Assembly: GCF_027409185.1 (NCBI RefSeq)
Contig: NC_084464.1
Span: forward strand, 75,636,095 to 75,700,094
Direction: 5' to 3'
DNA length: 64,000 nt
Origin: Cynocephalus volans
Taxonomy: Eukaryota > Chordata > Mammalia > Dermoptera > Cynocephalidae
Shown here: piece by piece, positions 11,736-23,730 of the stretch
Numbering within the stretch: position 1 is the stretch's first letter
Layout of the letters: each line of letters starts with the position of its first letter
The notes under the pieces: generated by a model
Databases searched by the model: none
What the model was told of the DNA's origin: nothing
Seen by the model: only the letters and a program-made list of their open reading frames with translations
Program-made: the position numbers and the translations under genes

Positions 11736-11815
11736 GAGAGAATTCAACATGCTTTCAATGAATAATAAGAAAAAAAAAATGAAAAAGAGAGATTTCAACA
11801 TGCCTTCAGTGAATG
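11736..11815. repeat. Local direct duplication of about 27 bp
   Basis: Two diverged copies of a 'gagagaattcaacatgcttt' block (near 11736 and 11788) are separated by an A-rich spacer. This is a small tandem-type duplication with no visible role. Confidence 0.55.
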
Positions 11816-12209
11816 CAGAATTAAACTGAAGACTTTTATATATGAATGGGTATAGAAAACACCAGAACACTAATAGGAAAAATATATCAAAAGACATGAT
11901 CTAATCTCAAGATTAGCATTCTCAGCAACACACTAGGAGACCAAGCCAACCAGTAAAAACATAATACAATAATGTAGAGATTAAGGGAAAAAGTGATTTT
12001 GTGTATATGTGTGTAAGTGTGTTAAAAGGGGAGGTTTTTTTGTTTTTGTTTTTTAGCACATGTTTACCACTGAGGGTGGAAGCAAAATTCTAAGGAATGA
12101 AGAGAGTTTATTAGGTACACTATTTTTTTGTTGTTTAGAATATGCTTTTGAGGAGCAATGTTCTATACTTTTTTCAGAAGGGAAAAAAGTTAGTTTATAG
12201 AAAACTTGC

Positions 12210-12310
12210 ATTTTCTTTCAACTCTGCCATTGAATGGCTATGTGATCTTAACATCTCTTGTTCTTAGGTGCTCAGGATTCTTATTTCTGAAAGGAGAGAA
12301 GGGTAAAAAC
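12210..12310 (+). repeat. Possible MIR SINE fragment
   Basis: 'aactctgccattgaatggct', then 'tgtgatcttaacatctcttg' and 'tcttatttctgaaagg', follows the MIR order (tctgccactta..., gtgtgaccttgggcaa..., tcatctgtaaaatgg). Strongly diverged. Confidence 0.4.
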
Positions 12311-13339
12311 CTAAAAAGAAATATATCTATTTTCTGTAGATAATCTAGATAAAATCACGAAATACCCAAATCTGACCTAGCTGCCTTCCTTTCTGTTTCC
12401 TTTGGCACCTTTCAATAACGCTCAAACTCTGTAAGTTGCCCAGGTCCTTCAAGACAAGTCAAAAGGAAAGTGGGTCTGACAGTTTTTAAAACTTGAGCAT
12501 GAGTTTGTTAAAGGCATTTGCATTTACTGTTGAAAAAAAAATCTGTTGATTAAGGTTGTCTAAGCAGTGCATCTTTTGTGGTGAAATTTTAGTCATTACT
12601 TTTGAAATAGTCCAGAGTGGCTTTGAAGCGACACTGTTGCAGTGCTTCACCTCTGTCTACCTGAACTGTTAGAGTTTTATCTGCAGATTTTCAAGGTCCA
12701 TGCACATTTAATCAGAAGTATGCTTTACTTTACAATAAAATGTGTATGTCAATACTTAAAGAAATGCACGTATCCAACTTGTGATAGGCACTTCCACTGT
12801 ATTGCCATTTTTATGCAATACATCCATAAGACTGATGCATTCAGATTATTGTGCCTTTAGTCTTACCCTCAAATAATGAACAGTTTTAATTTGTTTTGTT
12901 CATCTTTTCACAACATGTTCTAAAGATAGGAAATGGCATTTGATTTTAATAAACTAAAGACTTTTAGTGGAGAAAGGCTTTCACGAATATTTCTGGAAAT
13001 GTTGAATTCATTTCAAAGTGACAGGTTTATTACCTTGACATCATCATATATTAACAAAGTCTTCAGAAGAATTTAAATAACATATATACTGTTTCCAACT
13101 TGGCAGTAGGCCAACATACCTTTCCCTCATTATCAAAGTGTCATATTGGGAAGTCTCTTTCCACTCTCTTGAGCTGTATTTTGCCAATCATCTACTGGGG
13201 CCTCACTACATAGTTTGTGAAGAACTTGAACTTAATTTTATTTATTATGGTTATATAGTTACTCACAGTCATTACAAAAATTTGATCAGAATTTAGGGAC
13301 TTTTAAGTTTTGCAAGAATTATTTTAGCTTAAAACATTT

Positions 13340-15045
13340 TCACACAGAGGGGCTGTTTTCCTCCTTTCGTTGAGGTGTTACACACACTAGTCAGCAAATC
13401 TTAATGCACAGCACAATGAATTTTTGCATATGTATTTATATACCTGTGTAACTACCATTCAGATCAAAATATAGAACATTTCTAGAACTCCAGAAGGCTT
13501 CTGTGTACCTGCTCTCAGTTGGCAACTTACCCACGTAACCACTACTCCAATATAGATTAGTTGTCAGTCTCATAAACTTCATGTAAATGGGATTATGCAG
13601 TATATATTCTTTGGGCAATGGTATTTTTCCACTTAATATTATATCCATGAGATTCATCCAGTTGTTGCACATATCAGTAGTTCATTCTTTTTTATTGCTA
13701 TATAGTTTTTCATTATATAAACCACAATTTATTTATTTATTCTCTTGTTGACAAACATTTGGGTTGTTTCCAGTTTTAGACTATTCTGAGCCATGCTACC
13801 ATGAATATTCTTGCTTAAAAGAGCCAATTACACTCATTTTTTTGCACTCCTTTCTCTTGGGTCGTTGAATTTCTAAGTCATAGGATTCATGTATATTTAG
13901 CTTTAATATACTATCAAACAGTTTCCTAAAGTGGTTGAACTAATTTTCACTCCCACAGTAATGAGGAGAGTTCTTGATGATCCACATTCTTACCAACACT
14001 TGGTGCTATCAGTTCTTTAATTTTTAGCCATTTACTAGTATTTCATTGTGGTTTTATTTTCCATTTCTCTGATTACTAATGATGTTGAGCACATTTTCAT
14101 ATGTGGATTGGCCATTTGGATATTCTCTTTCCTGAAGTGTTTAAGTCTTTTTGCACTTTCAAAATAAGGTTTTCAATCTTTTTCTTATTGATTTGTGAGA
14201 ATTCATTGTATATTCTGGATATGACACTTTATAGGGTATGTGTATTATAAATAACTCCTCCTAATCTGAGACTTGTCTTTTTACTCTTTTAATGTTGTCA
14301 TTTGATTATAGGTTTTAATTTTAATGAAGTCCAATTTATCAGTCTTGTCTTTTGTGATTAATGTTTTTAATATTTTCTGTGTCCCTTTCGAGAAATCTTT
14401 GCTACCCCAATTTCATGAAGATTTTGTGTTTTCATGTAGATGTTTTATTGTTTATTTATTATTTTTTTCTCCTTCACATTTAGGTCTATGATCATCTCTA
14501 AATTAATTTCTATGCCTGGTGTAAAGTAAGGGCAAGGGTCAGTGTTTTTCTATATGGATAGCAAATTGACCTAGCACCATTTATTGAAAATACCATCCCT
14601 TTCCCACTGAATTGCAGTGGCCCTTTTGTGGTCGATAAGGAGACCATATGTGCATGGATCTGTTTTTGGACCCCCTAGTCTGTTTACTTGATGCATTTTT
14701 TTCTATATATGCACTAACACTGCATTATAAAAAATCCTGATATCTTATAGTATAAATTCTACAGCTCATTCTTTTTCAATTTTGCCTGTAGTTATTTTAG
14801 TTATTTTTTGTAGTTATATATAAATTTGAGAATCAGTTTGTCAGTGTAGAGACACACACACACACATACACCACCTATTGGAATTTTAATAGGCATCGAA
14901 CTGAATCTAGAGATAAAATTGAGAATTGACATCTTAACAATATTGAGTCTTTCAATCTAAGTACTTTATCACTTCAGTTATTTAGGTCTTTAATATCTCT
15001 CAGCAATGTTCTCTAGTTTTTAGTTCAGAGATCTTGAATCAAATG
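13340..15045 (-). mobile_element. 5'-truncated ancient LINE-1 (3'UTR and ORF2 3' part)
   Basis: In reverse complement this is an L1M-type 3' end: 'ccattcagatcaaaatatag', 'gaggtgttacacacactagt' and 'ttcattcttttttattgcta', then ORF2 blocks such as 'cctctgattactaatgatgt', 'aggttttcaatctttttc', 'agcaccatttattgaaaata' and 'ttgagtctttcaatc'. All frames are broken. It is antisense to COL19A1. Confidence 0.85.
14848..14870. repeat. Short (CA)n microsatellite
   Basis: A run of about 10 CA units with one interruption inside the old LINE-1. Confidence 0.7.
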
Positions 15046-16154
15046 TTTGGTTCTTATAAAAAGGGCTATGATTTCAGATTAACCATTTAGTAATGTTTAC
15101 AAATATCCAATGATTTCACTATTATTTAGAATCTGCAATCATGTTAAGATCTTTGAGATAAGAATTTTCAAAGTAACTAAGTAACTTCTAAAATTATTCA
15201 GTGCTGTAATTTCACTTACTTTACAAATGGTGTATTCAAAATGCGTATTGCAGTTTATTTGCCTCTTATTTTCAAAGCTAAGTGGTAGGAATATTTGGGA
15301 TGTGATTTATCCTTCTAATTAAATATGTAGAGATGATGCTGTGTCACCACCCCCTAAGGTCTGTGATACATTTGTTAAGTGAAGGGCTGAGGAGCTCAGC
15401 AGTTTAACTAGAGAATCTGCAATTTCCACTTTCTACAGAGCAGCAGATTGATTTGGTTTTAAGCAATTTATCATCTCTCTATATTAAAAACATTTAAGTC
15501 ATTAAACCCAAACATAAATTTTAGACATGGAGAATTAAAGTTGTGATTGCATGATGCCAAAATATTTAGTTGATTTAGTTTACGATCTTAAACTAAAGAT
15601 CTTAACTGTCCAGTTGTACCGTTACAGTAGCATAATCTGAAAATTGCCTGCAATATTGTCTGAATTAACTAACTATTACATTTGTAGAAGTTAGCCTCAA
15701 TTAGTTTTAAACATATCCCCAGATGTCAAAAAATTAGTGTCTGTGTATACATTACTTATTAGTGTGTTGTGGTAATGAACATGTAAACTCACTGTGAGTG
15801 GAGACTATCTTTCATTTCTTTGAATATCACTGACTTAGCATATAACTAAATAGTACTTTCTCAATGATTTTTTTCATTATAGGCCACTTTTGTATGGCAG
15901 AGGACTTTCTTTTTTGCTTTTTATTTTATTTTATTAACTTCCATCTATGTCCCCTTATATTCTAAAAATTTATTATTACCTGACACCAAAACTTGAATCA
16001 AAGTTGTGTTAAAATATATTAGTAGTTCACTTGTTTAGGTCATTCATAGACTTAAATGCGAAAGGGAAAACAAAAAAGCATCTACAAGAAAACAAACTCT
16101 TCATGAAGTTGGGGTAGCAAAGATTTTTTGAAAGATTTGTGAATTTTTTAACTC

Positions 16155-16262
16155 AAACAATTCACTGTGTACCAAGCAGTGTTCTGAGAACTTTACATGA
16201 ATACATGTAAACCTCACAAACACACTATGAGGTGGGTAATGTTATCATCATTTTACAGAAAT
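16155..16262 (-). repeat. MIR SINE fragment
   Basis: 'gtaccaagcagtgttctgag', 'aactttacatgaatacatg', 'acctcacaaacacactatga', 'ggtgggtaatgttatcatc' and 'attttacag' form the MIR core read in reverse. It is well preserved for this family. Confidence 0.75.
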
Positions 16263-16382
16263 TTAATAAAATGATTTATTTTCATTTTTATCTTGTTTTT
16301 TATTATATTGGGATTCAAATTTACATGGAAAAATTTGATAAAAAATGTAGTGCAAATCATCTATACTTTTTTTTTTTAATAG

Positions 16383-16457
16383 AAAAACAATGTCCTATAC
16401 TGAGAACAGACGGATATCAGTTTGCACAAGACGACAGAAATAAACTTGAAGTTTCAG
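16383..16457 (+). CDS. COL19A1: COL19A1 second coding exon
   Basis: 75 bp between a T-rich acceptor (TTTAATAG) and donor GTAAGC. Joined to the previous exon's last base it encodes residues 31-55: EKQCPILRTDGYQFAQDD followed by RNKLEVS. This is the linker into the N-terminal non-collagenous domain and contains one cysteine (residue 34), a likely disulfide partner in the TSPN domain. It ends one base into a glycine codon (phase 1). The CPIL and NKLEVSG blocks match collagen XIX, which supports the gene call. The stop of the overlapping upstream ORF also falls here (16441-16443). Confidence 0.93.
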
Positions 16458-16792
16458 GTAAGCATTATAATCCTTTGCAAAATAACATTTTGTGTAAAAT
16501 TTCACCAGCTATGTTGTACATTGTTGGTGATTCTTTGACATTTAAGATATAAGCAAGTTAAGATAATAGCATCAACATAAAAATTGAAAGCAGATTATGT
16601 AGAAAAATGCTGAGACCGGAGTTCTATATTGTTTAATATAAAATCAACAACACTCAACATCTTGGAGAAAAATGTTATGAAATTATGAAAGTTATATCCA
16701 TTGTAGAAATTTGGGGGGAAAAAAATGATGAGAAAGAAGATCTTACCATCCACGTATAGTCATGCTTAACTTTTTGGTAGTAATGCTCCTAT

Positions 16793-16885
16793 CTTTCTTT
16801 TTCCTTCTCTCTCTCTCTCTCTGCTTCTGCGTTCCTTCCTCTCCCTCTCTCTCTCTGTCTCATGTGTGCACACACACATTCTAAC
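16793..16885. repeat. (CT)n-rich tract followed by short (CA)n
   Basis: Runs of CT dinucleotides (16805-16825 and 16840-16860) are interrupted by TTCCTTCC, then followed by CACACACACA near 16868. This is a compound microsatellite. Confidence 0.75.
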
Positions 16886-17254
16886 ATGCACACAAATTCT
16901 CACTCACGCATATAATACAATACATATATTGCATTTGAAAGCCAAGCATTTCCCCACATTAACATACTGTACATTCTTCTGAAGCATGATTTTTTAAAAG
17001 GCTGCTTAGATTTTAACTGAATGACTCGACTATTTAGTTAGTTTTGATCTAACTAAATTTCTGTCTTTAGACTTCAGTGATGCTACAGTGAGCTACTGTA
17101 TTTATTTAGGATAATTCCTAGGCCGAAGAAATTAATATTTGAATATTTTGAAAGATATTTGTGAAGTTTTCTCCAGAAAGATGGCTGGCTACACCTTCTA
17201 TATGCAGAGTGAATTTCACCTTCCCGTGCCCTAAAAGGAGAAAAATGAAATTAA

Positions 17255-17442
17255 GAAATTTTGAGAAATTGGTAAAGGGTCACAAAAAATTGTTACAAAG
17301 TGTAAGATTGAATGTCCTAATTATCCTGATTTGAGCACCACATATTGCACACAGGTGTTGATATTCAATGCTGTACCCCACAGATATGTGCAATCAATTA
17401 TGTTTCAACTAGAAAAATAAAATTACAAATAAATAAATAAAT
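17255..17442 (+). mobile_element. Short 5'-truncated LINE-1 3' end
   Basis: About 185 bp match, on the opposite strand, the 3' terminus of the LINE-1 that begins at 30484: 'ggtaaagggtcacaa', 'tcctgatttgagcaccacat', 'attgcacacaggtgttgata' and 'ccccacagatatgtgcaatc'. They end in an (AAAT)n tail at 17420-17442. A short 'aattttg' repeat on both sides may be the target-site duplication. It lies in the sense orientation, 152 bp before coding exon 3. Confidence 0.75.
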
Positions 17443-17593
17443 AATTTTGCTGATCCCAAACAGCAGGATTTTATTTGAAATAAATCAGTCTATAGATAAG
17501 GACAACAAAATCTTCTGATTTAAAATCATTATTTCTGTGAGTTTGCTAAGTTTAATAAAACTGCTGAATTCAATCATTTGTCACATTTTACAG

Positions 17594-17693
17594 GTTTTGA
17601 TCTAGGAGAGAGCTTTTCTATGAGACGTTCATTTTGTGAAGGTGATAAAACCTGTTTCAAATTGGGAAGTGCACTTCTTATTAGAGATACTAT
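17594..17693 (+). CDS. COL19A1: COL19A1 third coding exon
   Basis: 100 bp between acceptor TTTTACAG and donor GTAAGT. With flanking bases it encodes residues 56-88: GFDLGESFSMRRSF, then CEGDKTCFKLGSALLIRDT, ending two bases into an isoleucine codon (phase 2). It starts the TSPN/laminin-G-like beta-sandwich of the N-terminal domain. Cysteines at residues 70 and 76 lie in a CxxxxxC loop typical of the domain. The frame continues exactly into the exon 42.6 kb downstream. Confidence 0.94.
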
Positions 17694-18849
17694 GTAAGTA
17701 AAAAAATAATTTTTTAAAAACTTTTAATAATACTACATAAAGTATTTTCTAAGGAGATTCCAAATAATTTGTTTAAAAAATAAAAAGCCTTCTCGATAGT
17801 GTCTTCCTCACTTGAATACTGTAGTAAAAGTGCTGTTTATGTATTTGTTGTTTATAAAAATATCTGCAAGCTGATTTTTTGTTCTATAGTGTAAATACCA
17901 TTTACAGGTAATGATAGAGACATAATCTTTAGAGAATGGTAATTAAATCCACTTTTGAAGAAATATTATTTCTGTTTAGACATAGCCAATGTTAGATTTT
18001 AAACTATGAACTTTAAAACATAACACACAAAGTAGATTCAGAGACAAAAGACTGATATTCATTATATTTATTTCTACATTTACTATGCTTCATGATAAAT
18101 TAAAATAAGAGAATTTAGCCCTTAGGTGTTCATCTTATGTATTGTCTAGAGTACATAGTAAAAAAAAAAAAATGTTTTGCAGTTATATTTTTGGTCTTCA
18201 TACTCATTTTATTTTATTTTATTTTATTTTTATTTTTTTATTTTATCAATATACAATGTACTTGATTTTCATGTCCCTTTACCAATTCCTCGCTCCCCCC
18301 TCAAACTCCCCCCCGCATCAACAACATATCTGTTCACTTGTCTTAACAAGTTCAAGGAATTGTGATTGTTGTGTCTTCTTCCCCCCCACCTCCCTGTTTG
18401 TTTGTATATTTATTTATTTATTTTTAGCTCCCACAAATAAGTGAGAGCACATGATGTTTCTCATTCTGTGCCTGACTAATTTCACTTAATATAATTTTTT
18501 CTAAGTCCATCCATGTTGCTACGAATGGTAGTATTTCATTCTTTTTTATAGCAGAGTAGAATTTTTGTGTAGATATATGCCACAGTTTTCTTATCCACTC
18601 ATATGATGATGGACATTTGGGCTGGTTCCTACTCTAGGCTATTGTAAATAGTGATGCAATAGACATGGGAGTACAGGTATCCCTTCGACATGATGATTTC
18701 CATTCCTTTGGGTATATTCCCAGCAGTAGAATAGCTGGGTCATATGGTAGATATGTCCATAATTGTTTGAGGAATCTTCAAACCATTTTCCATTAAGGCT
18801 GCACCATTTTGCAGTCCTACAACAGTGTAGGAGAGTTCCTTTTTCTCCG

Positions 18850-21800
18850 CAACCTCACCAGCATCTGTCATTCTCAGTCTTTTGGATATTAGCCATCCTA
18901 ACTGGAGTGAGATGGTGTCTCAGTGTGGTTTTGATTTGCATTTCCTGAATGCTGAGTGATGTTGAGCATTTTTTCGTGTGTTTGTTGGCCATTCATATAT
19001 CTTTCTTCGAGAAATGCCTATTCAGTTCCTTTTCCCATTTTTTAATTTGGTTACTTGTTATTTTGCTGTAAAGTTGTTTGAGTTCCTTGTATATTCTGTA
19101 TATTAATCCTTTGTTAGATGTATATTTTGCAAATATTTTCTCCCACTCTGTTGGTTGTCTTTTCACTCTGTTAATTGTTTCTTTTGCTGTGCAGGAGCTT
19201 TATTTTTTTTTTTATTTTTTTTTTGATATAATCTCTTTTGTTTATTTTTCCTTTAGTTGTCTATGCTTTTGGGATTGTATTCATTAATTCTGTACCCAAT
19301 CCTACTTCGTTGAATGTTTCCCTATGTTTTTTTTAAGGAGTTTTATTATTATAGGTTGTATATTTAATTGTTTAATCCATTTTGAGTTGATTTTGGTATA
19401 TGGTGAGAGGTATGGGTCTTTTTTCATTCTCCTGCATATGAATATCCAGTTTTCCCAGCACCATTTGCTGAAGAGGCAGTCTCTTCCCCAGTGTGTAGAC
19501 TTGGTGCCTTCATCAAAAATCAGATGGATGTAGGTTTATGTGTTGATTTCTGGATTATCTATTCTATTCCATTGATCCATGTGTCTATTACAAAAATAGT
19601 ACTGTGCTGTTTTGGTTATTATAGCTTTGTAATATAGTTTAAACTCAGGTAGTGTTATGCCTCCTGATTTATTTATTTATTTTTTTGCTCAGAATTGCTT
19701 TGATTATTTGTGGTCTTTTGTTATTCCATACTGATGTTAGGATAGTTTTTTTCCATTTCAGAGAAAAATGTCATTGGAATTTTGATGGGGATTGCATTGA
19801 ATTTTTAGATCACTTTTGGTATTATGGGCATTTTCACAATGTTAATTTTTCCAATCCAAGAGCATGGGATACCTTTCCATCTTCTTGTGTCCTCTTTAAT
19901 TTCTCTCAACAGTGGTTTGTTGTTCTCATTGTAGAGATTTTTTACAACCTTGGCTAACATTATTCCTAAGTATTTTATTTTATTTTATTTTATTGGTGGC
20001 TATTAGAAATGGGGCAGCTTTCTTGATTTCTCTTTCTGCATGTTCACTGTTGGAGTATAGAAATGCTGCTGATTTTTGTGTGTTGATTTTGTATCCTGCA
20101 ACTTTGCTGAAATCATTTATCAACTCTAAGAGTTTTTTTGTAGAGACTTTAGGCTGTTTGATAGGATCATGTCATCCACAAACAGGGACAGTTTGACTTC
20201 ATCTTTTCCAATCTGGATGCCCTTTATTTCCTTCTCTTCTCTAATTGCTCTGGCTAATACTTCCAATACTATCTTGACTAGGAGTGGTGAAAGTGAGCAT
20301 CCTTGTCTAGTTCCTGTTCAGGATGATATTGGCAGTGGGCTTACCACATATGGCTTTAATTATGTTGACATACTTTCCATCTATACCTAACTTGTAGAGA
20401 GTCTATGTCATGAAGAAATGTTGAATTTTGTCAAATGCTTTTTCATCATCTATAAAGATGATCATATGGTCTTTGTCTTTGATTTTATTGATGTGGTGTA
20501 TCACATTTATTGATTTGCATATGTTGAACCAAGCTTGCATCCTTGGGATGAACCCCACTTGATCATGGTGTATAATTTTGTGTTAGGTGTTGCTGTATTC
20601 TGTTAGCTAGTATTTTATTGAGGATTTTTGCATCTGTATTTATCAAGGATATTGTCCTGTAGTTTTCTTTTTTCGTTCTATCTTTGTCTGGCTTTGGCAT
20701 CAGGGTGATGTTTACTTCATAGAATGAGTTTGGGAGAATGGTCTCTGTTTCAATATTTTGTAATAGTTTGTAGAGAGTTGGTATCAATTCCTCTTTGAAG
20801 GTTTGGTAGAATTCTGCAGGGAACCCATCTGGTCCTGGGCTTTTCTTTGTTGGGAGCCTTTTGATAATGGCTTCAATCTTTTTTATTATTATTGGTCTGT
20901 TCAGATTTTCTACATCTTCTTGTAGAAAGAAGTTTGGTAGGCTCAGTTTTGGTAGTTTTTGTGTGTCCAGAAATTTATCCATTTCCTCCAGATTTTCAAA
21001 TTTGTTTGTATATACTTGTTTATAGTAGTCTCTAATGATTTCCTGTATTTCTGAGGTATCAGTTGTAACATTACCTCTTTCATTTCTAATTTTTGTTATT
21101 TGGGTCTTCTCTCTTCTTTTTTTACTTAGCCTTGCTAATGGTTTGTCAATTTTATTTATCATTTCAAAAAACCAACTTTTTGATTCATTGATCTTTTGTA
21201 TCATTTATTGGGTTTCGATTTCATTACGTTCTGCTCTGATCTTAATTATTTCTTTCCATCTGCTAACTTTGGGTTTCGATTGTTCTTGTTTTTCTAGTTC
21301 TTTAATGTGAAGTGTTAGATTGTTTACTTGCCATCTTTCCATTCTTCTGAAGTAAGCATTTAACGTGATAAATTCCCCCCTTAGTACTGCTTTTGCAGTA
21401 TCTCACAGGTTTTGGTATGTGTCATTGTTTTCATTAGTTTCTATAAATTTTTTGATTTCCTGTTTAATTTCTTCTTGGACCCACATGTAATTAAGTAGAA
21501 TGCTGTTTAATTTCCATGTGTTTTATAGTTTCCAGAGTTTCGTTTGTTATTGATTTCTAATTTTAATCCATTGTGATCTGAAAAAATACAGGGAATAATT
21601 CCAAATTTTGAATTTGTTGAGACTTGATTTGTGACCTAACATGTGATCTATGCTGGATAATGTTCCATGCACTGATGAGAAGAATGAATATTCTGAGGTC
21701 ATTGGATGGAATGTTCTGTAGATATCTGCCAAGTCCAATTGGTTTAAAGTGTTGTTTAGATCTTGTGTTTCTCTGCTGATTCTTTGCCTAGATGATCTTT

Positions 21801-22239
21801 CCAGTGTTGAGAGTGGGGTCTTCAGGTCCCCTGCTTTTATGGTTCATGTCTATCTCATTCTTTAGGTCTAATAGTGTTTGCTTTATAAATCTGGCTGCTC
21901 TGACATTGGGTGTATATATATATTTATGATTGTTATGTCTTCTTGATGGATAAATCATTATCATTATATAATGGCCTTCTTTGTCTCTTTTTATGGTTTT
22001 TGGTTTAAAGTCTATTTTATCAGATATAGGAATAGCTACTCCAGCTTGTTTTTCATTTCTATTTACATAGTATATCTTTTTCCATCCTTTCACTCTTAGT
22101 CTATGTGTGTCTCTCGAAGGCAGCATATAGTTGGGTCCACCTTTTTAATCCAGTCAGTCAGTCTGTATCTTTTGAGTGGGGAATTTAATCCTTTTACATT
22201 AAGAGTTGTTATTGAAAGGTGTTGATTTACTCCTAGCAT
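18850..22239 (-). pseudogene. LINE-1 ORF2 remnant (endonuclease and reverse transcriptase)
   Basis: ORF2 starts at 22239 (MLGVNQHLS...). The endonuclease is inactive by inspection: the catalytic asparagine of the TLNxNG motif reads lysine (codon 22192-22194). The RETH glutamate and the SSIDHMLGHK histidine remain. The reverse transcriptase domain has an open stretch at 20563-21204 with [20 protein letters not shown] and [13 protein letters not shown] blocks. Motif A ([12 protein letters not shown], near 20440-20475) and the FVDD catalytic pair (20171-20182) are visible in other frames. Several frameshifts and stops separate these pieces, so no functional target-primed reverse transcriptase is made. 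Confidence 0.85.
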
Positions 22240-22520
22240 TTTATTGATTTTTGTTTGGATGTCTTAAGTATTTTTTGTTCCTTTCTTTCTGATTTACTGT
22301 TTGTCTTCTGTATTTGTTGGTTTCTTGCAGTGGTAGATAAACTTTTTTTTCTCTTTATTGTTAGCATTTTTATTTTACTAGTGGGTTTTGTTTTCTCTTG
22401 AGTATTTATGGCATTGGTGGTTGTTTTCCAGGTACCAAACCCAGTACTCCCTTGAGGATTTCTTGTAAGGCTAGTCATGTGGTAGTGACTCCCTCAGTTT
22501 TTGTTTGTCTGAGAAATATA

Positions 22521-23398
22521 CTATTTGCCCTTCATTTTGGAAGGATAGCCTTGCTTGGTAAAGTATTCTTGGCTGGCAATCTTTGTCTTTTCGTATTTTG
22601 AATATATCATCCCATTCTTTCTGGCTTTTAGGGTTTGTGTTGAGAAGTCTGATGTTAGTCTGATTGGTGCTCCCTTATAGGTGCCTTCATACTTCTCTTT
22701 GGCAGCTTTTAAGATTCTCTCTTTGTCTTTGAGTTTTGCCAATTTGACTATAATATGTCTTGGAGAGGATCTTTTTGAGTTGAATATTTTTGGAGATCTT
22801 AGAGCTTCCTGAATCTGAAGATCTGTGTCTTTCCCTATACCTGGGAAATTTTCTGCCATTATTTTGTTGAATATGTTTTCAATGCCATTTCCCTTTTCCT
22901 CCCCTTCTGGAATACCCATGATTTGGATATTTGAGCACTTAAGGTTGTCTATTATCTCTCCAATGTTTTTAATTTTTTCTTTTTTTCTTTTTTTTGGTCC
23001 GCCTTTGTTATTTCAAACAGCCCATCTTCAAGGTCAGAAATTCTCTCTTCTGCTTCTTCTAGCCTGCTGGTTAAACTCTCTGTTGTGTTTGTTATTTTAT
23101 TGAATGAATTCTTCTCCTCCACAAACTCTGCTGCATTCTATTTCATGGCATTGATTTCTTTGCATATTTCTTCTTTCTGGTCCTGTATACTGTTTCTCAT
23201 TTCATTGTATTGTCTAACTGAGTTTTCTTGTGTCTCATTTAGTTTCCTTAGAATTGTTGCTTGAAATTCTTTGGCAGTCATTTCAAGGACTTCCTGTTCT
23301 ATAAGATCCAGAGCTTGAAAGTTATTATTACCCTTTAGTGGTGTCGTATTTTCTTGATTTTTCATATTTCTGGTATCTTTCCTTTGGTGTTTAGTCAT
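22521..23398 (-). pseudogene. LINE-1 ORF1 remnant
   Basis: The start at 23398 gives MTKHQRKDTRNMKNQENT, followed by a coiled-coil-like stretch rich in E, Q and N to about 23138. After a break, an open frame at 22521-22919 carries the RNA-binding core: MGIPEGEEKGNGIENIF, AENFPGIGKDTDLQIQEA and PRHIIVKLAKLKDKERILKA. This is the usual ORF1p order of coiled coil, RRM and C-terminal domain. The frame is interrupted between the two halves, so this is a pseudogene. Confidence 0.85.
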
Positions 23399-23419
23399 TA
23401 TGGCAGGGCATTTCATGGT

Positions 23420-23730
23420 CTACTCATTCAACCCTAAGGTCTGGCTAGGATCCTGCAGGGAATGCCAATTTGGCATGGCTGCTTTGGTGCCTGTGGGCAG
23501 GAGGCTCAGGCCTCTCTGGGCTGTTGGGACTGGCCTGGGCTGGGAGTCCTGCAGTGGCACCTGTTCCAGTGCAAGTGGCTCAGGGCTCTGTGGGCCTGGC
23601 GGCTTTATGGCCTCTCTGGGTGACGCACACTGGTCTGGGCTGGGAGTCCCACAGTGGCACCTACCTGCTCTGGTGCAGTGCCTTGAGGTGCATGGGCCCG
23701 GCAGCTTTTGGGCCTCTCTGGGGGCCTCTC
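23420..23730 (-). repeat. LINE-1 5'UTR tandem monomers, about 100 bp
   Basis: The + strand block 'ggcctctctggg' recurs at 23509, 23609 and 23710, and the intervening segments align ('ctgggctgggagtc', 'cagtggcacct'). So about three units of 100-101 bp form the 5' promoter region of this LINE-1. The open frames here on the + strand are compositional. Confidence 0.75.

Larger units (their letters stand above)
4176..16382 (+). other. COL19A1: COL19A1 intron between coding exons 1 and 2
   Basis: A phase-1 intron of about 12.2 kb, bounded by GTATCC and a T-rich acceptor ending TAATAG. Repeats inside are listed separately. I recognise nothing in 4176-5611, 6081-8159, 9061-9394, 11331-12209, 12311-13339 or 15046-16154; these are AT-rich and without coding signal. 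Confidence 0.9.
16458..17593 (+). other. COL19A1: COL19A1 intron between coding exons 2 and 3
   Basis: A phase-1 intron of 1136 bp with GTAAGC and TTTACAG borders. It holds a pyrimidine-rich microsatellite and a short LINE-1 tail, listed separately. I recognise nothing in 16458-16790 or 16886-17254. Confidence 0.9.
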
